Program-made: the position numbers and the translations under genes
Shown here: piece after piece, positions 22,949 to 34,139 of the stretch
Numbering within the stretch: position 1 is the stretch's first letter
How the letters are laid out: every line of letters starts with the position of its first letter
Notes under the pieces: generated by a model
The model's database searches: none
What the model was told of the DNA's origin: nothing
Seen by the model: the letters and a program-made list of their open reading frames with translations, nothing else
Origin: Chrysoporthe austroafricana
Lineage: Eukaryota > Ascomycota > Sordariomycetes > Diaporthales > Cryphonectriaceae
Reading direction: 5' to 3'
Length of the DNA: 64,000 nucleotides
Assembly (NCBI GenBank): GCA_001051155.2
Contig: JYIP02000005.1
Coordinates: 3,472,001-3,536,000 of the forward strand

Positions 22949-24016
22949 GGTGACCTGCTCGATTCATCGACAATCTTCCTCCCCAAACCACTCAAAGACC
23001 AAACGCGAAATCCTCGCGTGGGCGGTCGACAAGCACGCGATAATGACGTCGACGCAGTGGCACCCTCGAGGAATGCGCGGAAGATTGTCTTACCGTCGTG
23101 GCGTGGGGGATGGCTCTGGGGAAATGTTCGAGAAGCCTGGACGGTTCGCGGCCTAGAGCCTCGACGCAGAGAAAATTCGATGACCAAAAGGCGCTGGGCT
23201 CAGAAAGACATTGGCCGGTCAGCTTCTAAAGGTGACGAATCGTAATATGACAGTCTGTCGTCGAGCTGGGAAGGCGGGTGGCGCATTAATGATGTTCGCA
23301 ACCCTTGAAATGCGGTAGGGGCCTTGGGGTGGAAGTTTAGGAATAACGACGGGGAATCGAAATCATTCGCTCGACTAAGAATGAATGAGAGTGAATACGA
23401 GGTCCTTGTAGTAATTGGCGCAATCTGCAGTGATGGGACAAGTCAACGGACGAAGTTCGGCCAGTAGACGTCTGGCGGTTGGCGTCTGGGGTGATTGTGC
23501 AACGTTTTGGACGGTTTCCTTGATTGAGACCCTGAAACAAGTAACGGCGAACGAACGGCTCTTCTGGGTTGGAGTGATCCCCCGCTTGTCGCAGTCGTCA
23601 TTCAGAAGAGGTTGGATTGTGTAATCCTGCCTAAACGAGTGCAAGGGTCCAGAAATGGTCCAGTATTCCCGTGGGTGATGATTCAGAGTAGGAGAACGAG
23701 GGTCGGCCTGGAGGGAGACTCCGCTGGGTAGGACTGACGAAAAGAAGGACGGAAAAATTGAACAGCGCCGTGGGACAAACGCTGGACGTTCGACTGACGC
23801 TCTGGCCTGGCGATACTGCCACCTCGTGATCACGCAAACTCAGCAAGGACCCGGTACCACCGCGATGGACAGAGTCAATCCGAAACGATCGTCTGTCCGT
23901 CAGCCTGCAGGCCTACTTCTGAATCCGAGGGACTGCGAGGGACGGGACTGGGATCCAGGAGCTCCGACTCACGCCTGCCAGCTCAGGACCGCACGCGAGC
24001 TAGGTGGCAGGTAGGC

Positions 24017-24068
24017 AGGAGGAGGGAGGAGGAGGAGGAGGAGGAGGAGGAGGAGGAGGAGGCGGAGG
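24017..24068. repeat. (GGA)n microsatellite
   Basis: About 50 bases of nearly pure GGA units, interrupted once near the start by GGGA and ended by GGCGGA. It lies in non-coding DNA about 1.1 kb upstream of the Sel1-repeat gene. The plus strand is purine-only across it, a composition that can form triplex or G-rich structures. Confidence 0.9.
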
Positions 24069-26037
24069 AAAAAGAGGTCGAAAAGGGTGGCGGCGGAATA
24101 GGAAGCCCAGGAGGCAGGCCAGTCAGTTGAGATCAATTGAGGAGAGGACCCTTCTCAGCACAGAGGCAGAGAGGGCACGGTACCAGTAAGTACGGGAGGG
24201 AGCACGGGATACCTGGCTTCCTGCTGTGTCATGGGGCCAGATTCGTGTACCCCTTGAGGAAGTTCTGGGGACGTTGTACCGCGAGCGGATCGACGCCCAG
24301 CCTGCACGAGCTAGACGAATGCGGTCTGGGCGCAGGGGCGACAGCATAAAAATGGAACGCCTCGCAAGGGGTCCCCTTCACTACGAGACTGTGGGCCCCG
24401 GGATCAGGGCTGCTGGGTCCAGAGCACAGGCTTTCTCCATGTGGCCTGCCCCTTTCTCTGCACTCGCGAGGATTAGATCACGGTGAACACAGACCTCACA
24501 CGGCGGCACCTCCCATCGACCGCTGCACAACATCGACGATTCTTGTGCGTGCAGAAGAAGCATTCACGGATCCGGCTGGGACTTCCGCCGGCGGGCCTCC
24601 CCCAGGGGCCCTTAGATGGCACATTTCCCCAGATTGATGGCGCAGGATCGGGAGGTGCACAAGCTCCTGCGCCCACCTGGCTCGGGTGGTCATCAGGCTG
24701 ATCCTCTGCCACGAGATGAGTGGACGATGCAGCCAGCATGGAGTTGACGATCTCCTCTCGAGAAAAACTCAAGCGACGGTCGAATACGCCGCCTCCAATC
24801 AGTGGCCGGCACGCCCACGGTCGTCAAAACTTTCGGGGGGTTGGGTGCTGCCTACTCCTGCCTGCATGAATGCATGCACAGATTCGTCCAGACCTCAAAA
24901 CCAGTCGCCTCGTCCGCCCAAGGTGACACGAGGTCTGCCCACTCAGCCTCTGACGGGTGCGATCGTCAATCGGTGCCGCTGCCTACGACTCGCGCCGCCG
25001 TCCTAACTAGCGTTCTAGAACTTCGCATCGGATCGACTGGTTTGTCACGTCACCGACTAGCCCCAAGGCCTGAGAACACCCGGCCGCTGCCGGCCCATGT
25101 CAGGGTCGAGGGCCGCCGTATTGAGATCGCCACTTGATCAAGGCCTCCCAGAGACGCGAGAGATCTCGCGTGGCCGTCATGTTCATGCATCGCTCACCAC
25201 CCTGTCCGGCAGCCACCGCTGAGGGCCGTCAAAGCTCGATGGCTGGTCTGGAGGCCCAGCGGGCCCGCGGTCTCCGTAGGAGGTTACACCCCGGCAGATC
25301 CCCCCGCTTTAACCCAACGGTCTCAAGAGGCGCTGTCAGCCTCGCAGGGACCTCGGTTTGCGGTGAACGCACCCTGAGATTATTCGACGCAGGGCCCTGC
25401 CGGTGGATGGCACGCGGAAATCATTAGCAGCGCCCTGGCGCGGCCCTACTGGGCGGTCTGGCACACGCACACCTCAATAATAATCTTGGCCTACACGCTC
25501 CGTACCACGTAACCCAATTTTCATCTACGGTTCTTGTCATCGCGAAACCGTGACCCGCCCCATCCCATCCACACTCGTCTCGCCAACGCCAGCGCCAACC
25601 CCATCCCGAAAAAGGCATTCATCTCCCGGTCCGGAAATTTTAGAACACGGACGGCGTGCGACGCGCGAGATGCGCGCAGGTAGGCCAGGCACGAGACCCC
25701 GTCACGCCCGTCCAGCACGACACCCGGCCCGGGGCCGACATCCCCACGCGGAAATTAGGCTTAAATGAGGGCTTTTCGCACCTTGCCCAACGCGGCCGTC
25801 CCGCGTGCGTTCGTGGTGCTGTTCCTGCATACAAGCATGCACCACCAATCCTATGGAAAGCAATGACAAGCACACTAGCGGGTCCGAGCGAGACACTGAA
25901 GCGCCGGCCACATGTCAACCGTTCCAGATTTTCTTCTTGTTTTCCTTCCTCCCTCTTCCTCCTCCTCTCCCTCCCGTTCTTCTCAGCCAGTTGCCCGTGC
26001 GGCTGTCAGCGTTGTGAGACGCATGTTATATTACATT

Positions 26038-26062
26038 GGAAGGGGGAGGGGGAGGGGGAGGG
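26038..26062. repeat. (GGGGGA)n purine repeat
   Basis: Four tandem runs of G separated by single A (G5-A units, the last run shorter). It lies about 470 bases past the ERV46 stop codon. Four closely spaced G-runs on one strand meet the simple pattern for a potential G-quadruplex. Confidence 0.85.
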
Positions 26063-26529
26063 TCGCAGGTTGCAAGGTCGAGGGCGGGCGTCCGTCGACC
26101 CAGTCCCGTGGATGAGGGAGTACGCGCCATATCCACTCTAGATTTGGCGAAGGCCGGGAAAATGCCCAGTGCAATGCCGGCGCTATAGCCAGGCCGGGGC
26201 TCGTGGGACGCATCACACAATACGCGCCTTCAGCTGTCGGTGAGCCGAGCTGCTCTGAACAAGTACTCCCTTTCACAGCAGCGAACACAGCACAGGCGCG
26301 TGCCCGAGGCGCCCGTACAACCATGCACATGAGACACGTTCAACGGGAGGCTATACAAGATCCCAGGCTGCCTCTTGCGCGGCTTATGAGAAAGCAAATT
26401 TTGGAGATTCTTATTCTCCACGACGACCTATCCGGAACTCCATGGACCATGCAAAAGAGAGACTGAGTTGACAACAGAGAAGCAATATAGTATCACCACC
26501 ACGACCCACAACTCCCATCCCACCGGTTT

Positions 26530-27975
26530 TTACAGGTCCTTGGACCTCATCTTCTTCAGCCTCGTCGCGCCCTCGAACATGAATCGATCCACGGCGGCGG
26601 CGACAGTCAGCGTACCACCAAGGACAGCGCACAGACCGGTCAGGAAACCGGCAAACGACTTAGCCGGCTCCTCGCGGTTGATAACCTTCATTGGGGAGAT
26701 GTCCTGCACAGGCTGTTAGCTCGCAGTCCAGTAGCTTGTGAAGACCCAGCAGGGACTTACATATGAGAAGAACACGCCCGGAATACCACCCTTGGAGTGC
26801 AGGCGCTCAGCATGGCCCTCCGCAGAGTCATCGCCACCGGACAGACTTCGCTTGTGGCTCGTCACGGAGTATTGATGCGTCTCAATGCTTCCATCCTCGC
26901 CCTGGCCGAAGGATCCCAGGGCAGCATTGTGGTCGGCAACCATATCGCGGTACTTCTTCTCCCAGCCCAGCGGCAGGTAGGACGTTGGCACGATCTTCAC
27001 AAAGTACATGTAGTTGTAGTTCGGGTCATCCGTCTTCTGCTCGGTCCCGTCGAGTGGGTTCATGTGGTGGCTGTTCCAGGGCATCGTCTTGGTCCCGAGC
27101 TTCTTGCCGATCTCCTCGGGCAGCTGAGGCCCGAAGCGCAGATGGTGGACGATGTGCGAGAAGGAGTGCCCGCCAGCGACGGGCGTGTCCCAGTAGTTCT
27201 TGAGGTCGTGGACGTGCATGTTGCCGTTGCTGAAACTCCGGCCCGGCGCGAGGTGGAAGTTCCCGACCACCTTGTTCACGCGCAGGCTCCCCTCGATCCG
27301 GCACCCCTCGTGGCGCTGCTCGTCCAGCCTCTCGGCGTAGTGCTCGCGCGTGCACTGCTCGACGTTCTCGCCGCGGCCGAAGGCCCAGGACGCCTGCGCG
27401 TACGCCTCGCGCACCTCGTCGCACGTGTTACAGCACCCGGGCTTGACGGCGTTGCTGGGCGCGGCGGCGCCGTAACATTCACCACAGTAGCTCGGGTCCA
27501 GGTGCTTGGCGGACTCGTCCTCGTCGTGGAGCGTCAGGGCCTTGACGTCGATGACGCCGCCGCCCTCGGATTCCGGTCGGAGGCGCACCTTGCTCACGCC
27601 GTGTTGGACTCCGTGCTGCTGCTCCCCGGACACGTCCATGACGTCGAGGGTCAGGAGCTCGCAGGGTATCTTGGGGAAGGTCACGTTGAGGTGGATTTCC
27701 ATCCGCTCGCCTAGAGGCGTTCCCGTCCGTCAGTGTTCTGGAGCTTCTCGCAGGGAAACATCGGGTCTGTCGGGCGTCCTACCTCTTCCCTTATCGACTA
27801 TCAGCTCAGGATGTATCACCGTCCGCCGGTAGTCTGCCCACTCGCCCCACGCCAGGTACAGCACGACGATCAGCGAGACGATGGTGACGATCCCGCCTGA
27901 CGTTGTCCTAATGCGCGCATCTTCGACGGTTTTCGTGAAGGCGTCGAGCCTCGTGAACCGGGACTTGGCCGGCAT
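26530..27975 (-). CDS. ERV46: ER-Golgi vesicle protein Erv46 (COPII cargo receptor subunit)
   Basis: Subunit of the Erv41-Erv46 complex that cycles between ER and Golgi and retrieves ER residents. Three exons (27975-27783, 27710-26761, 26703-26530) give 438 aa. I start at the ATG giving MPAKSRFTRLDAFTKTVEDARIRT, the conserved N-terminus. The first membrane helix is at about 31-47 (GGIVTIVSLIVVLYLAW). The lumenal domain contains DVMDVSGEQQHGV, the cysteine-rich segment YCGECYGA...GCCNTCDEVREAY, the heptad RVNKVVGNFHLAPGRSF and the HHLRFGP block. The second helix (FAGFLTGLCAVLGGTLTVAAAVD) follows the short third-exon start DISPMKV. The tail is basic, ending MRSKDL. Intron 1 splits a Gly codon and restores RGERMEIHLNVTFP. 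Confidence 0.93.
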
Positions 27976-28873
27976 CCTGGAGATATCGGGCAAAGAGGCT
28001 CAGCTGTGAGAGATCTGGCAGTCGCAGTTAAGAAGCTCTGAGCTTCGCGCGACAGTCGGGGTAGCTAGGCTGCGCCTCGAGGGGGTTCGACAGCAAAGGA
28101 GCGGCAGGGGAATCTCGGAATTCGATGACAGGGAACGTCAATTGGAAGTGACCATGGAGAAAGGCAACCGATGTCAGCCAGCCTGTCGGCGATGGTTCGG
28201 TCGGCAAGAAAAAGAAAAAATGGCGAAGAGATATTAATATCTAACGAGTGTCTGACGCGCGTGAGGCTTACTTGAGGCCACGACACATTTTCCCTGCCAC
28301 GCTGCATGGCTGCCAATTGCGCGGCAGCGGCCGAGCTCTCGAAATAGCAAGGATGCCTATCTGCAGCGCTCCAATGAAGGGGCGGAATTGAAACAGATGG
28401 CCCACTGGACTGCGGGGGAGCTGCCGGCTTTCAGGCCCTGTCTCCATCTCCAGGGCGCACAGGGGTCCTCTCCATCCAAAGTCACTTCCTAGTCCTTCTG
28501 ATGCTAATATCAGATGATCACTTACATACTCGCATATACACAGAGCCCAGAGATCGTCTCTGGCAGGTGTGGTCTTCTGGTCCAGTACGGTACACAAGAG
28601 GTTGATAGACTGCCAAGCCGTTATTGAACTGCATGCTCAAGCGCGCACATATCCTCTGCAGGATACCCCGAGGGCTGACTCCTTCTTATCACCCTCGGTG
28701 TGACTCAACCGAACTTACATGTTTGCGCGCAATCCATACATATCGCCTCAGCACCCTAACCTGCCTTGAGCCCCGTCCCTCTTTACCACCTCCAGGGCTT
28801 GACGCCGCTTCACAAGTCGAGGCTTTCAGGACTAAGACCTCCCAGACCAGGCTTCGCCAGCTCACAAGCCAGA
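27976..28873. other. Divergent intergenic region
   Basis: About 900 bases between the starts of ERV46 (minus) and the GNAT gene (plus). Both promoters must lie here. No further gene was recognised. The GNAT frame is open upstream to 28766 but has no domain there. Confidence 0.5.
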
Positions 28874-29503
28874 ATGGCAGCGACCACAGGCACCCAGGGC
28901 ACACCACTGCCAGAACCCATCGTCACGCTCTCCAAAGTCCTCATCCGACCGCTCCAGCTCTCGGACGCTCCCGAGTCGGTACGCCTAGGCAACGACATAA
29001 ACATCGCCAAGTGGATGCGCAACACCTGGCCTTCCCCCTACACGCTGGCCGACGGGGAGTCCTTCATCACCAAGATCGGCCTTGTGGCCACCAAGCCCTC
29101 CACACGCACGGATCCGCCCACAGACGTCCTCGTCAACTACGCCATCTGCCGGCGCTCCGACGGCGCCTACATTGGTGGGATCGGGCTCAAGCCGCACACG
29201 GACGTCGAGGAGCGCACCTGGGAGATCGGGTACTGGATCGGGCGGGAGCACTGGGGCCAGGGGTACGTGACGGAGGCAGTAAGGGGGTTCGCGGCGTGGG
29301 CCTTCCGGACGTTCCCGGAGACGCTGAGGTTGGAGGGATGTTCGTACGAGGGCAACGCTGCGAGTGCGAGGGTGCTGGTGAAGGCTGGGTTCAAGCCGGA
29401 GGGCGTGAGGAGGAAGGCGATCTGGAAAAACGGGAAGAGTCTGGATTTGGAATATTTCGGGATGTTGAGAGAGGAGTGCCCCGAGTTGGAGGAGGAAAAT
29501 TAG
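28874..29503 (+). CDS. GNAT-family N-acetyltransferase (RimJ/RimL-type)
   Basis: Acetyl-CoA-dependent acetyltransferase of unknown substrate. Single exon, 209 aa. I use the ATG at 28874 (MAATTGTQGTPLPEPIVTLS), since the domain opens directly after it with VLIRPLQLSDAPESVRLGND. The core shows IGGIGLKPHTDVEERTWEIGYWIGREHWGQGYVTEAVRGFAAWAF, in which WGQGYVTEA is the Q/RxxGxG/A-type acetyl-CoA loop, followed by EGNAASARVLVKAGFKPEG, the classic strand-helix end of Acetyltransf_3 proteins. The length is normal for the family. An upstream in-frame extension exists but adds only low-complexity sequence. Confidence 0.85.
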   Translation: MAATTGTQGTPLPEPIVTLSKVLIRPLQLSDAPESVRLGNDINIAKWMRNTWPSPYTLADGESFITKIGLVATKPSTRTDPPTDVLVNYAICRRSDGAYIGGIGLKPHTDVEERTWEIGYWIGREHWGQGYVTEAVRGFAAWAFRTFPETLRLEGCSYEGNAASARVLVKAGFKPEGVRRKAIWKNGKSLDLEYFGMLREECPELEEEN

Positions 29504-30225
29504 GAAAGATTGAGGTGTGTACGTCGTCCCGGATCTTTCACACCCACACGGTCTCGCGTTGATAGAGAACATGACTTTAAATATGGTCCTGGGGCCTAGA
29601 TCCAATATGCAAACAAGTTTTGACACGCATGTTCGAGAAGCTGTGAAGCACATTGCAAAGTAACCTACCATCAATTCAAGCCCTACACATGTCTAGAGAA
29701 GGGCACTGGCACTTTGATTCTGCTACTTCTAGACTATGTAGGATGAGAAGTCAGTCAACTAGGTCGACATTGGACTTGAGTCGAGACGTTGATGCAGGTG
29801 CAGTGAGTTCGTATTCCACTGTCTCCAAACCTCTACTATGATTTCCCCCACTGCTATGATATTATAGACAACAAATTGGGAGTGCCGCTCAGCCACTTCT
29901 CACTATCACCTTCAGTCGGATAGAGTCCTCTAGTATGAGTACTTTGAGGGGGACCTGCCACTATTGGAAACACCACTAAATAAGAATATGTGGTATTAAA
30001 GCTGTCGGGAGTCATGATTGTCGAGGTTTGATTATAAAGTTAGCAGTGCCCCCCCCCCCTCAAAAAGGTCTCCGGAAGAAACATAAACGAGAGAGGAAAA
30101 GACACTATTTTGTCTCTTGCATGAATTTTACTCGCGAACACACAACGCCTTGTCAACATTTCAAACTGCCAGCGCTTCTAGAAATCTATAACCCGCCCCC
30201 GGGCGCCACACCGTCTATGCACCAA
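29504..30225. other. Tail-to-tail intergenic region with an 11-C run
   Basis: This gap separates the 3' ends of the GNAT gene (plus) and TPC1 (minus). A run of eleven C lies at about 30049-30059. No gene was recognised. Confidence 0.5.
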
Positions 30226-31351
30226 TTACAAGGTCTTTTTCTCTGTGTTCGTCTCGTCTAGACTGACCAACGCTCTCAGAACCCGCTCATAAGTCCAGAC
30301 CGTAACTGCACTTGCCGGTGCTGCCTTGAAGAGACTGACCGTAAGGCCCCTGTACAGGCCCCTCATACCCTCCGTGCTTAGTATCCTTCGGATGGTCCCG
30401 ACCGTCCCTAACCGGCCGTAGTCCGGTATATTTTTGTGTACGTATCTGCTCCTCGTTGGGCCTTGCACCTGTATCCTCTTCCGCACCGTATCTAATGGGA
30501 ACACTCCCGTTTTTGCGATGATGCTGGCCAATGTCCCCGCTACGGCCTCGCCACCGCCGAAGGGCAGGTTGAATTGTGACAGAGGGGTGCGCAGTGTCTC
30601 GTACACCGAGAAGAAAACCCCCATGAACGGCACGATCTGGCCCAGCGCGGGGCTGAGGCCCCGGAAGAAGCCCGATGCGCCCTCATCACGCTGTATCGTC
30701 GCGATGGCGCGCAGCAGCGAGGTGTACACCCTGTCCTCGTTGCCCTGCGCCGCGAAGCGTGTCCGGAGGAGGTCGAGCGGGTACGTGGCGGCGGTGCTGA
30801 TCGCGCCGGCGGACGCGCCGGAGATGAACGTTTCTGCGGCGCTGGGCATCTGGAATCCATACTGCTCCTGGACGTGCTGGAGGAGCTGGGTCGTCGAGCG
30901 GTAGGTGGTGAACTGGATCGCGGAGTACGAGATATACATCAGCTCGGCGGGGACGTTCCCCTTCCACAGGCCGGTAAGGCCCTCCGTCGCGAGGATGGCC
31001 TTGATGGTCGGGATGGTGCCTTTGTAGATAGGCCCGCCGCGGGCGAGGGGGTGGGTGAGCGGGTCCGAGAGGGAGTGGGATTGCAGTTGGAGGCGGATCT
31101 TCACGACATCGAGGGGGGCGATAATAAATCTGAACGACACGGTTTGTCAGAAGGGCTTCCACTCGACGTCGAAGTGTGCTATGTGTGCTCGCCGAAGGGG
31201 CGGCTTACCGCGAGATCATGCCGGCCGTGGCTCCAGCCGTGACGACCTGAAGCCGAGAACCCTTGTCGCCGGTTTTAGCATGAGTACGTTGTCGCGCACA
31301 GTTTTCGGGACGACATACCTCATCTTTGAGCTGCTCTCCTTTGGGAGACAT
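30226..31351 (-). CDS. TPC1: Mitochondrial thiamine pyrophosphate carrier
   Basis: Inner-membrane carrier importing thiamine pyrophosphate into mitochondria. Three exons (31351-31319, 31261-31209, 31129-30226) give 329 aa. Exon 1 encodes only 11 residues ([11 protein letters not shown]) and joins [18 protein letters not shown], matching the LKDEGTRxQVVxAGxxAG start of fungal Tpc1. The three carrier signatures are present: [18 protein letters not shown] and FPLDTVRKR. The Tpc1-like string [15 protein letters not shown] follows the first signature, and [21 protein letters not shown] ends the first repeat. Six membrane helices are expected. Assignment to Tpc1 rather than another carrier rests on the N-terminal and HSLSDPL strings. 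The exon 2/3 junction rebuilds Arg-Phe-Ile. Confidence 0.9.
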
Positions 31352-34139
31352 GCATTCGAGTCAAGAAAATGCAATTTGAGACCTTGCCAAGGTCCGGCGC
31401 AAAGGCTAAGGGAGCGGTGTTCACGACGCGTCGTGATCACAAGGAGACTAGGTCGCAGCCAGGGAACAAACGCAGGATCAGGAGCTCGGATTTTGTGAAG
31501 CATCAATTTCACGCCACTCCGTCGTATGTGAGTCCGGTAGCAACGTTAGTGGCGGTTTCTGATGCAGTTGTCGAGAGCATCAATTGCTTTGGTTCCTAGA
31601 CCCAGGAGGAAGCTGTTCCCCGAAATCCTTATCGCTGCTTATCGTGCGGTGACATCAGTAGAACTTCACCCCCAGGCCCAATTTATACACAACGCTCACT
31701 TGTGTATATAGAAACCACGTCCTAGAGAGCAGTTGCAATATTGTACCTACAATTCCAATCCACAAAATGCGAGAAATATTCTTCGGCACTGGGTTTGGGA
31801 TGAAAATTGTCGCTGCCTTACTCAGGCAACTTCCTGCACGTCTTTCTTTCTGCCCCCGGGGTTGGATTGCGACCCCGGGGGGTCTTCGTTCTTGAGAGTG
31901 CATGCTAGCAGAGACAGAAATGGATCTTAAAAATGCCATATTTACAAAATCTGTTCGAAAAATGCTCTGCGGATAGAGCCACAATCTTAATGACCCTTTT
32001 ATGTATCCCTCACCCAGAGACGCTGCAAGTCCAAGCTGTGGATCGACAACGGTTGCCACGGCAAGTCGTACGAGGTCAAGGATAATAATTGCAACAGCCT
32101 GGAGTTTTTCTGCCATCTCGATTGACTGCAACTGAACCACGTGAAGGCATATAGATAGAGTCCTGGCGGTAGAATATCGGTTAATAGCTTTGCGGTGACG
32201 GGGGAGCTCGGAGGACGCGTGAGCACTTGATTGCCGCTTCGGGAATACTTTTGATACCGGACAGTACTTTTACCTCAATGCTAGGTTGGTTCCAGCTATT
32301 GATATCTCAAGTGCTTGTACTTATTTCTGGAATTACTTTCGTGTTACAGGAGTGAGTAAGTTGACAGATTTGTTGCCATAAAGAGTACAACGTAGACGGT
32401 ACTGGAGGGCTCCTCGGAAATGCGTCCCATCAGCTGAAGGACGGCCGATATGAGTTTGGGGTATAGCACATCTACCACAACTTGTTGCATTGGGTGCCCA
32501 ACCACATAGGAGATTATGTAAAAAACTTAACGGAAAGACTGCATTGCCACATGCTGAGGTGATATATTTCTTAGTGCTCGAGCCGTATTGAACATTTGAG
32601 CCAGAGGAACTGGCGTCCCACTAGCTACAATATGACCAACGCCGTCCAGCACTTCAGACCAGAGGTCGAGCGAGAACTTCCTGAACCGCATCACTAAAAG
32701 TAATAAAATCAATACCCGAGGTAAGCAAGGATTGAATTTTGACAGTATGCCTACTACGTAGGTAGGTTTCATGCACCGCTACCATCGCCCGCGGAGCCAT
32801 GATGTCGGGTGCGAAGCTGCCCAATCCATCGTCATGGCATTTCCGATTATCTCTCGAGAGCCCTCAACCGCCGGGAGCCGGCTGCAGTGTCACCCTACCA
32901 CGCCTCCCACGAAGGAGGGTCAGCAACACAGGTCATTCGGCAGCCCGCCGAGCAGAGCGCACCGGTTCGCGGACCCGCAGACACGAGCAGGCTTTTACGA
33001 CCTCTGTTTACTTCTTCCAGAGCCGCCGGGACACGTTCTCGAACGATCTGGGTCCGCAGGCACCTGCCTGTTGGAGGAAGATCCAGGGGCGATAAGCCAC
33101 CCCCCCGGGTTCCATCGCAGGTCTCGCTCGCAGGTAGCAACCGGCACCGCCTGTCACCGTAGAGAGAGTGATCTGTTCCGCCTGACAGATGCGACGGCAC
33201 GACGACGAGACATCTCGATCTCGGTTCGTGACTCAAACACCAGACCATCCAGGAACCGCGCATGCGGCGTGTTCGATGCGTGTCTGTGTTCCGAGGACAA
33301 GTCATGGGTGAGCATCCAACGACAGGTGGCTGAGCGAGTTGGATTCCCCGGCCGGGGAAGGGAATCATGTCACCGAGACCGACCTCTGTCCTCCGGCCCC
33401 GCTCATCTGTCAGCGGAGACAGTTGTGCTGCCGTGGGACGGAGAAGCACGACTCGGAACTCCCTCACCGTCCAGTCAGACGCCTATCATGTCGCGCCAGT
33501 GTAATCTCGGGGATCGTGAAGTCGAGAAAAAAGTGGATGAATCCTCGGGGGATAATCCATCAGCCTCCTGGGACGTTATCGAACGTGGTCGGAACGAGAG
33601 GCTGTATGTAGGGAGAGTACTCAGCATGGCAGGGGCGACAAGGATGGCCCCATGCCTCCCGCTAGTTCCGCCTGTCCGTGCCAATGGAAAGCCAACCTGC
33701 CGCGGAAGTGGGCACGGGGTGGGTTCGTACTGCATGTATGTACTCCATACTACGGTGCGCTCTCATCCGATGTGGTGCCCTCTTCCATTTCTCCGTCGCA
33801 GCACAGGGTGGTGGGTTAGAGGCTACTGGCCGGTCGACCTCCCCTCCTCGTGTGTCTCGATACTTGAGGGCGTCTATTCGGCTTTCTTTTCTTCCTTCCT
33901 GTCGTTCCCTCTGATCCAGTTATACGAGCCGCTCTCTTTTCGTCCCGAGTCGAGACAGAGTTTTTCCACCCTGTGGCTGAGCCTGCCTGCTGTGCTGATC
34001 ACTGTCCTGCCGTCATTGGCATGTGATACCTATACTGGCACACCTGAACTGCCCACCAACCTCCCCTCCCATTCACGAAGGCGACGAGAGGCTCGACTGG
34101 ATCGTGGAACTCAGGACGTCACAGCACGTCGACACCAAC
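31352..34139. other. 2.8 kb intergenic region with one long unexplained frame
   Basis: This lies between the TPC1 start (minus) and the start of the plus-strand gene at 34140. A plus frame stays open from 32771 to 34528, running into the next gene in a different phase. Its translation is Arg/Ser/Pro-rich without a recognised domain, so I do not call it a gene. Minus-strand frames at 31655-32140 and 32895-33467 also lack motifs. Confidence 0.4.

Larger units (their letters stand above)
22949..26529. other. 3.6 kb region without a convincing gene
   Basis: This lies between the start of the Sel1-repeat gene and the 3' end of ERV46, both on the minus strand. Open frames on both strands are short, overlapping and motif-free. 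The only clear structures are the purine tracts listed separately and a CT-rich stretch at about 25950-25980. A long 5' leader of the Sel1 gene is possible. Confidence 0.45.

Noticed and set aside
26797..27714. 305-codon plus frame opposite ERV46
   Set aside because: Antisense shadow; the minus strand carries all Erv46 motifs and matching introns.
31655..32140. Minus frame with hydrophobic stretches
   Set aside because: No recognisable family; the hydrophobic parts are short and scattered and the A+T content suggests non-coding DNA.
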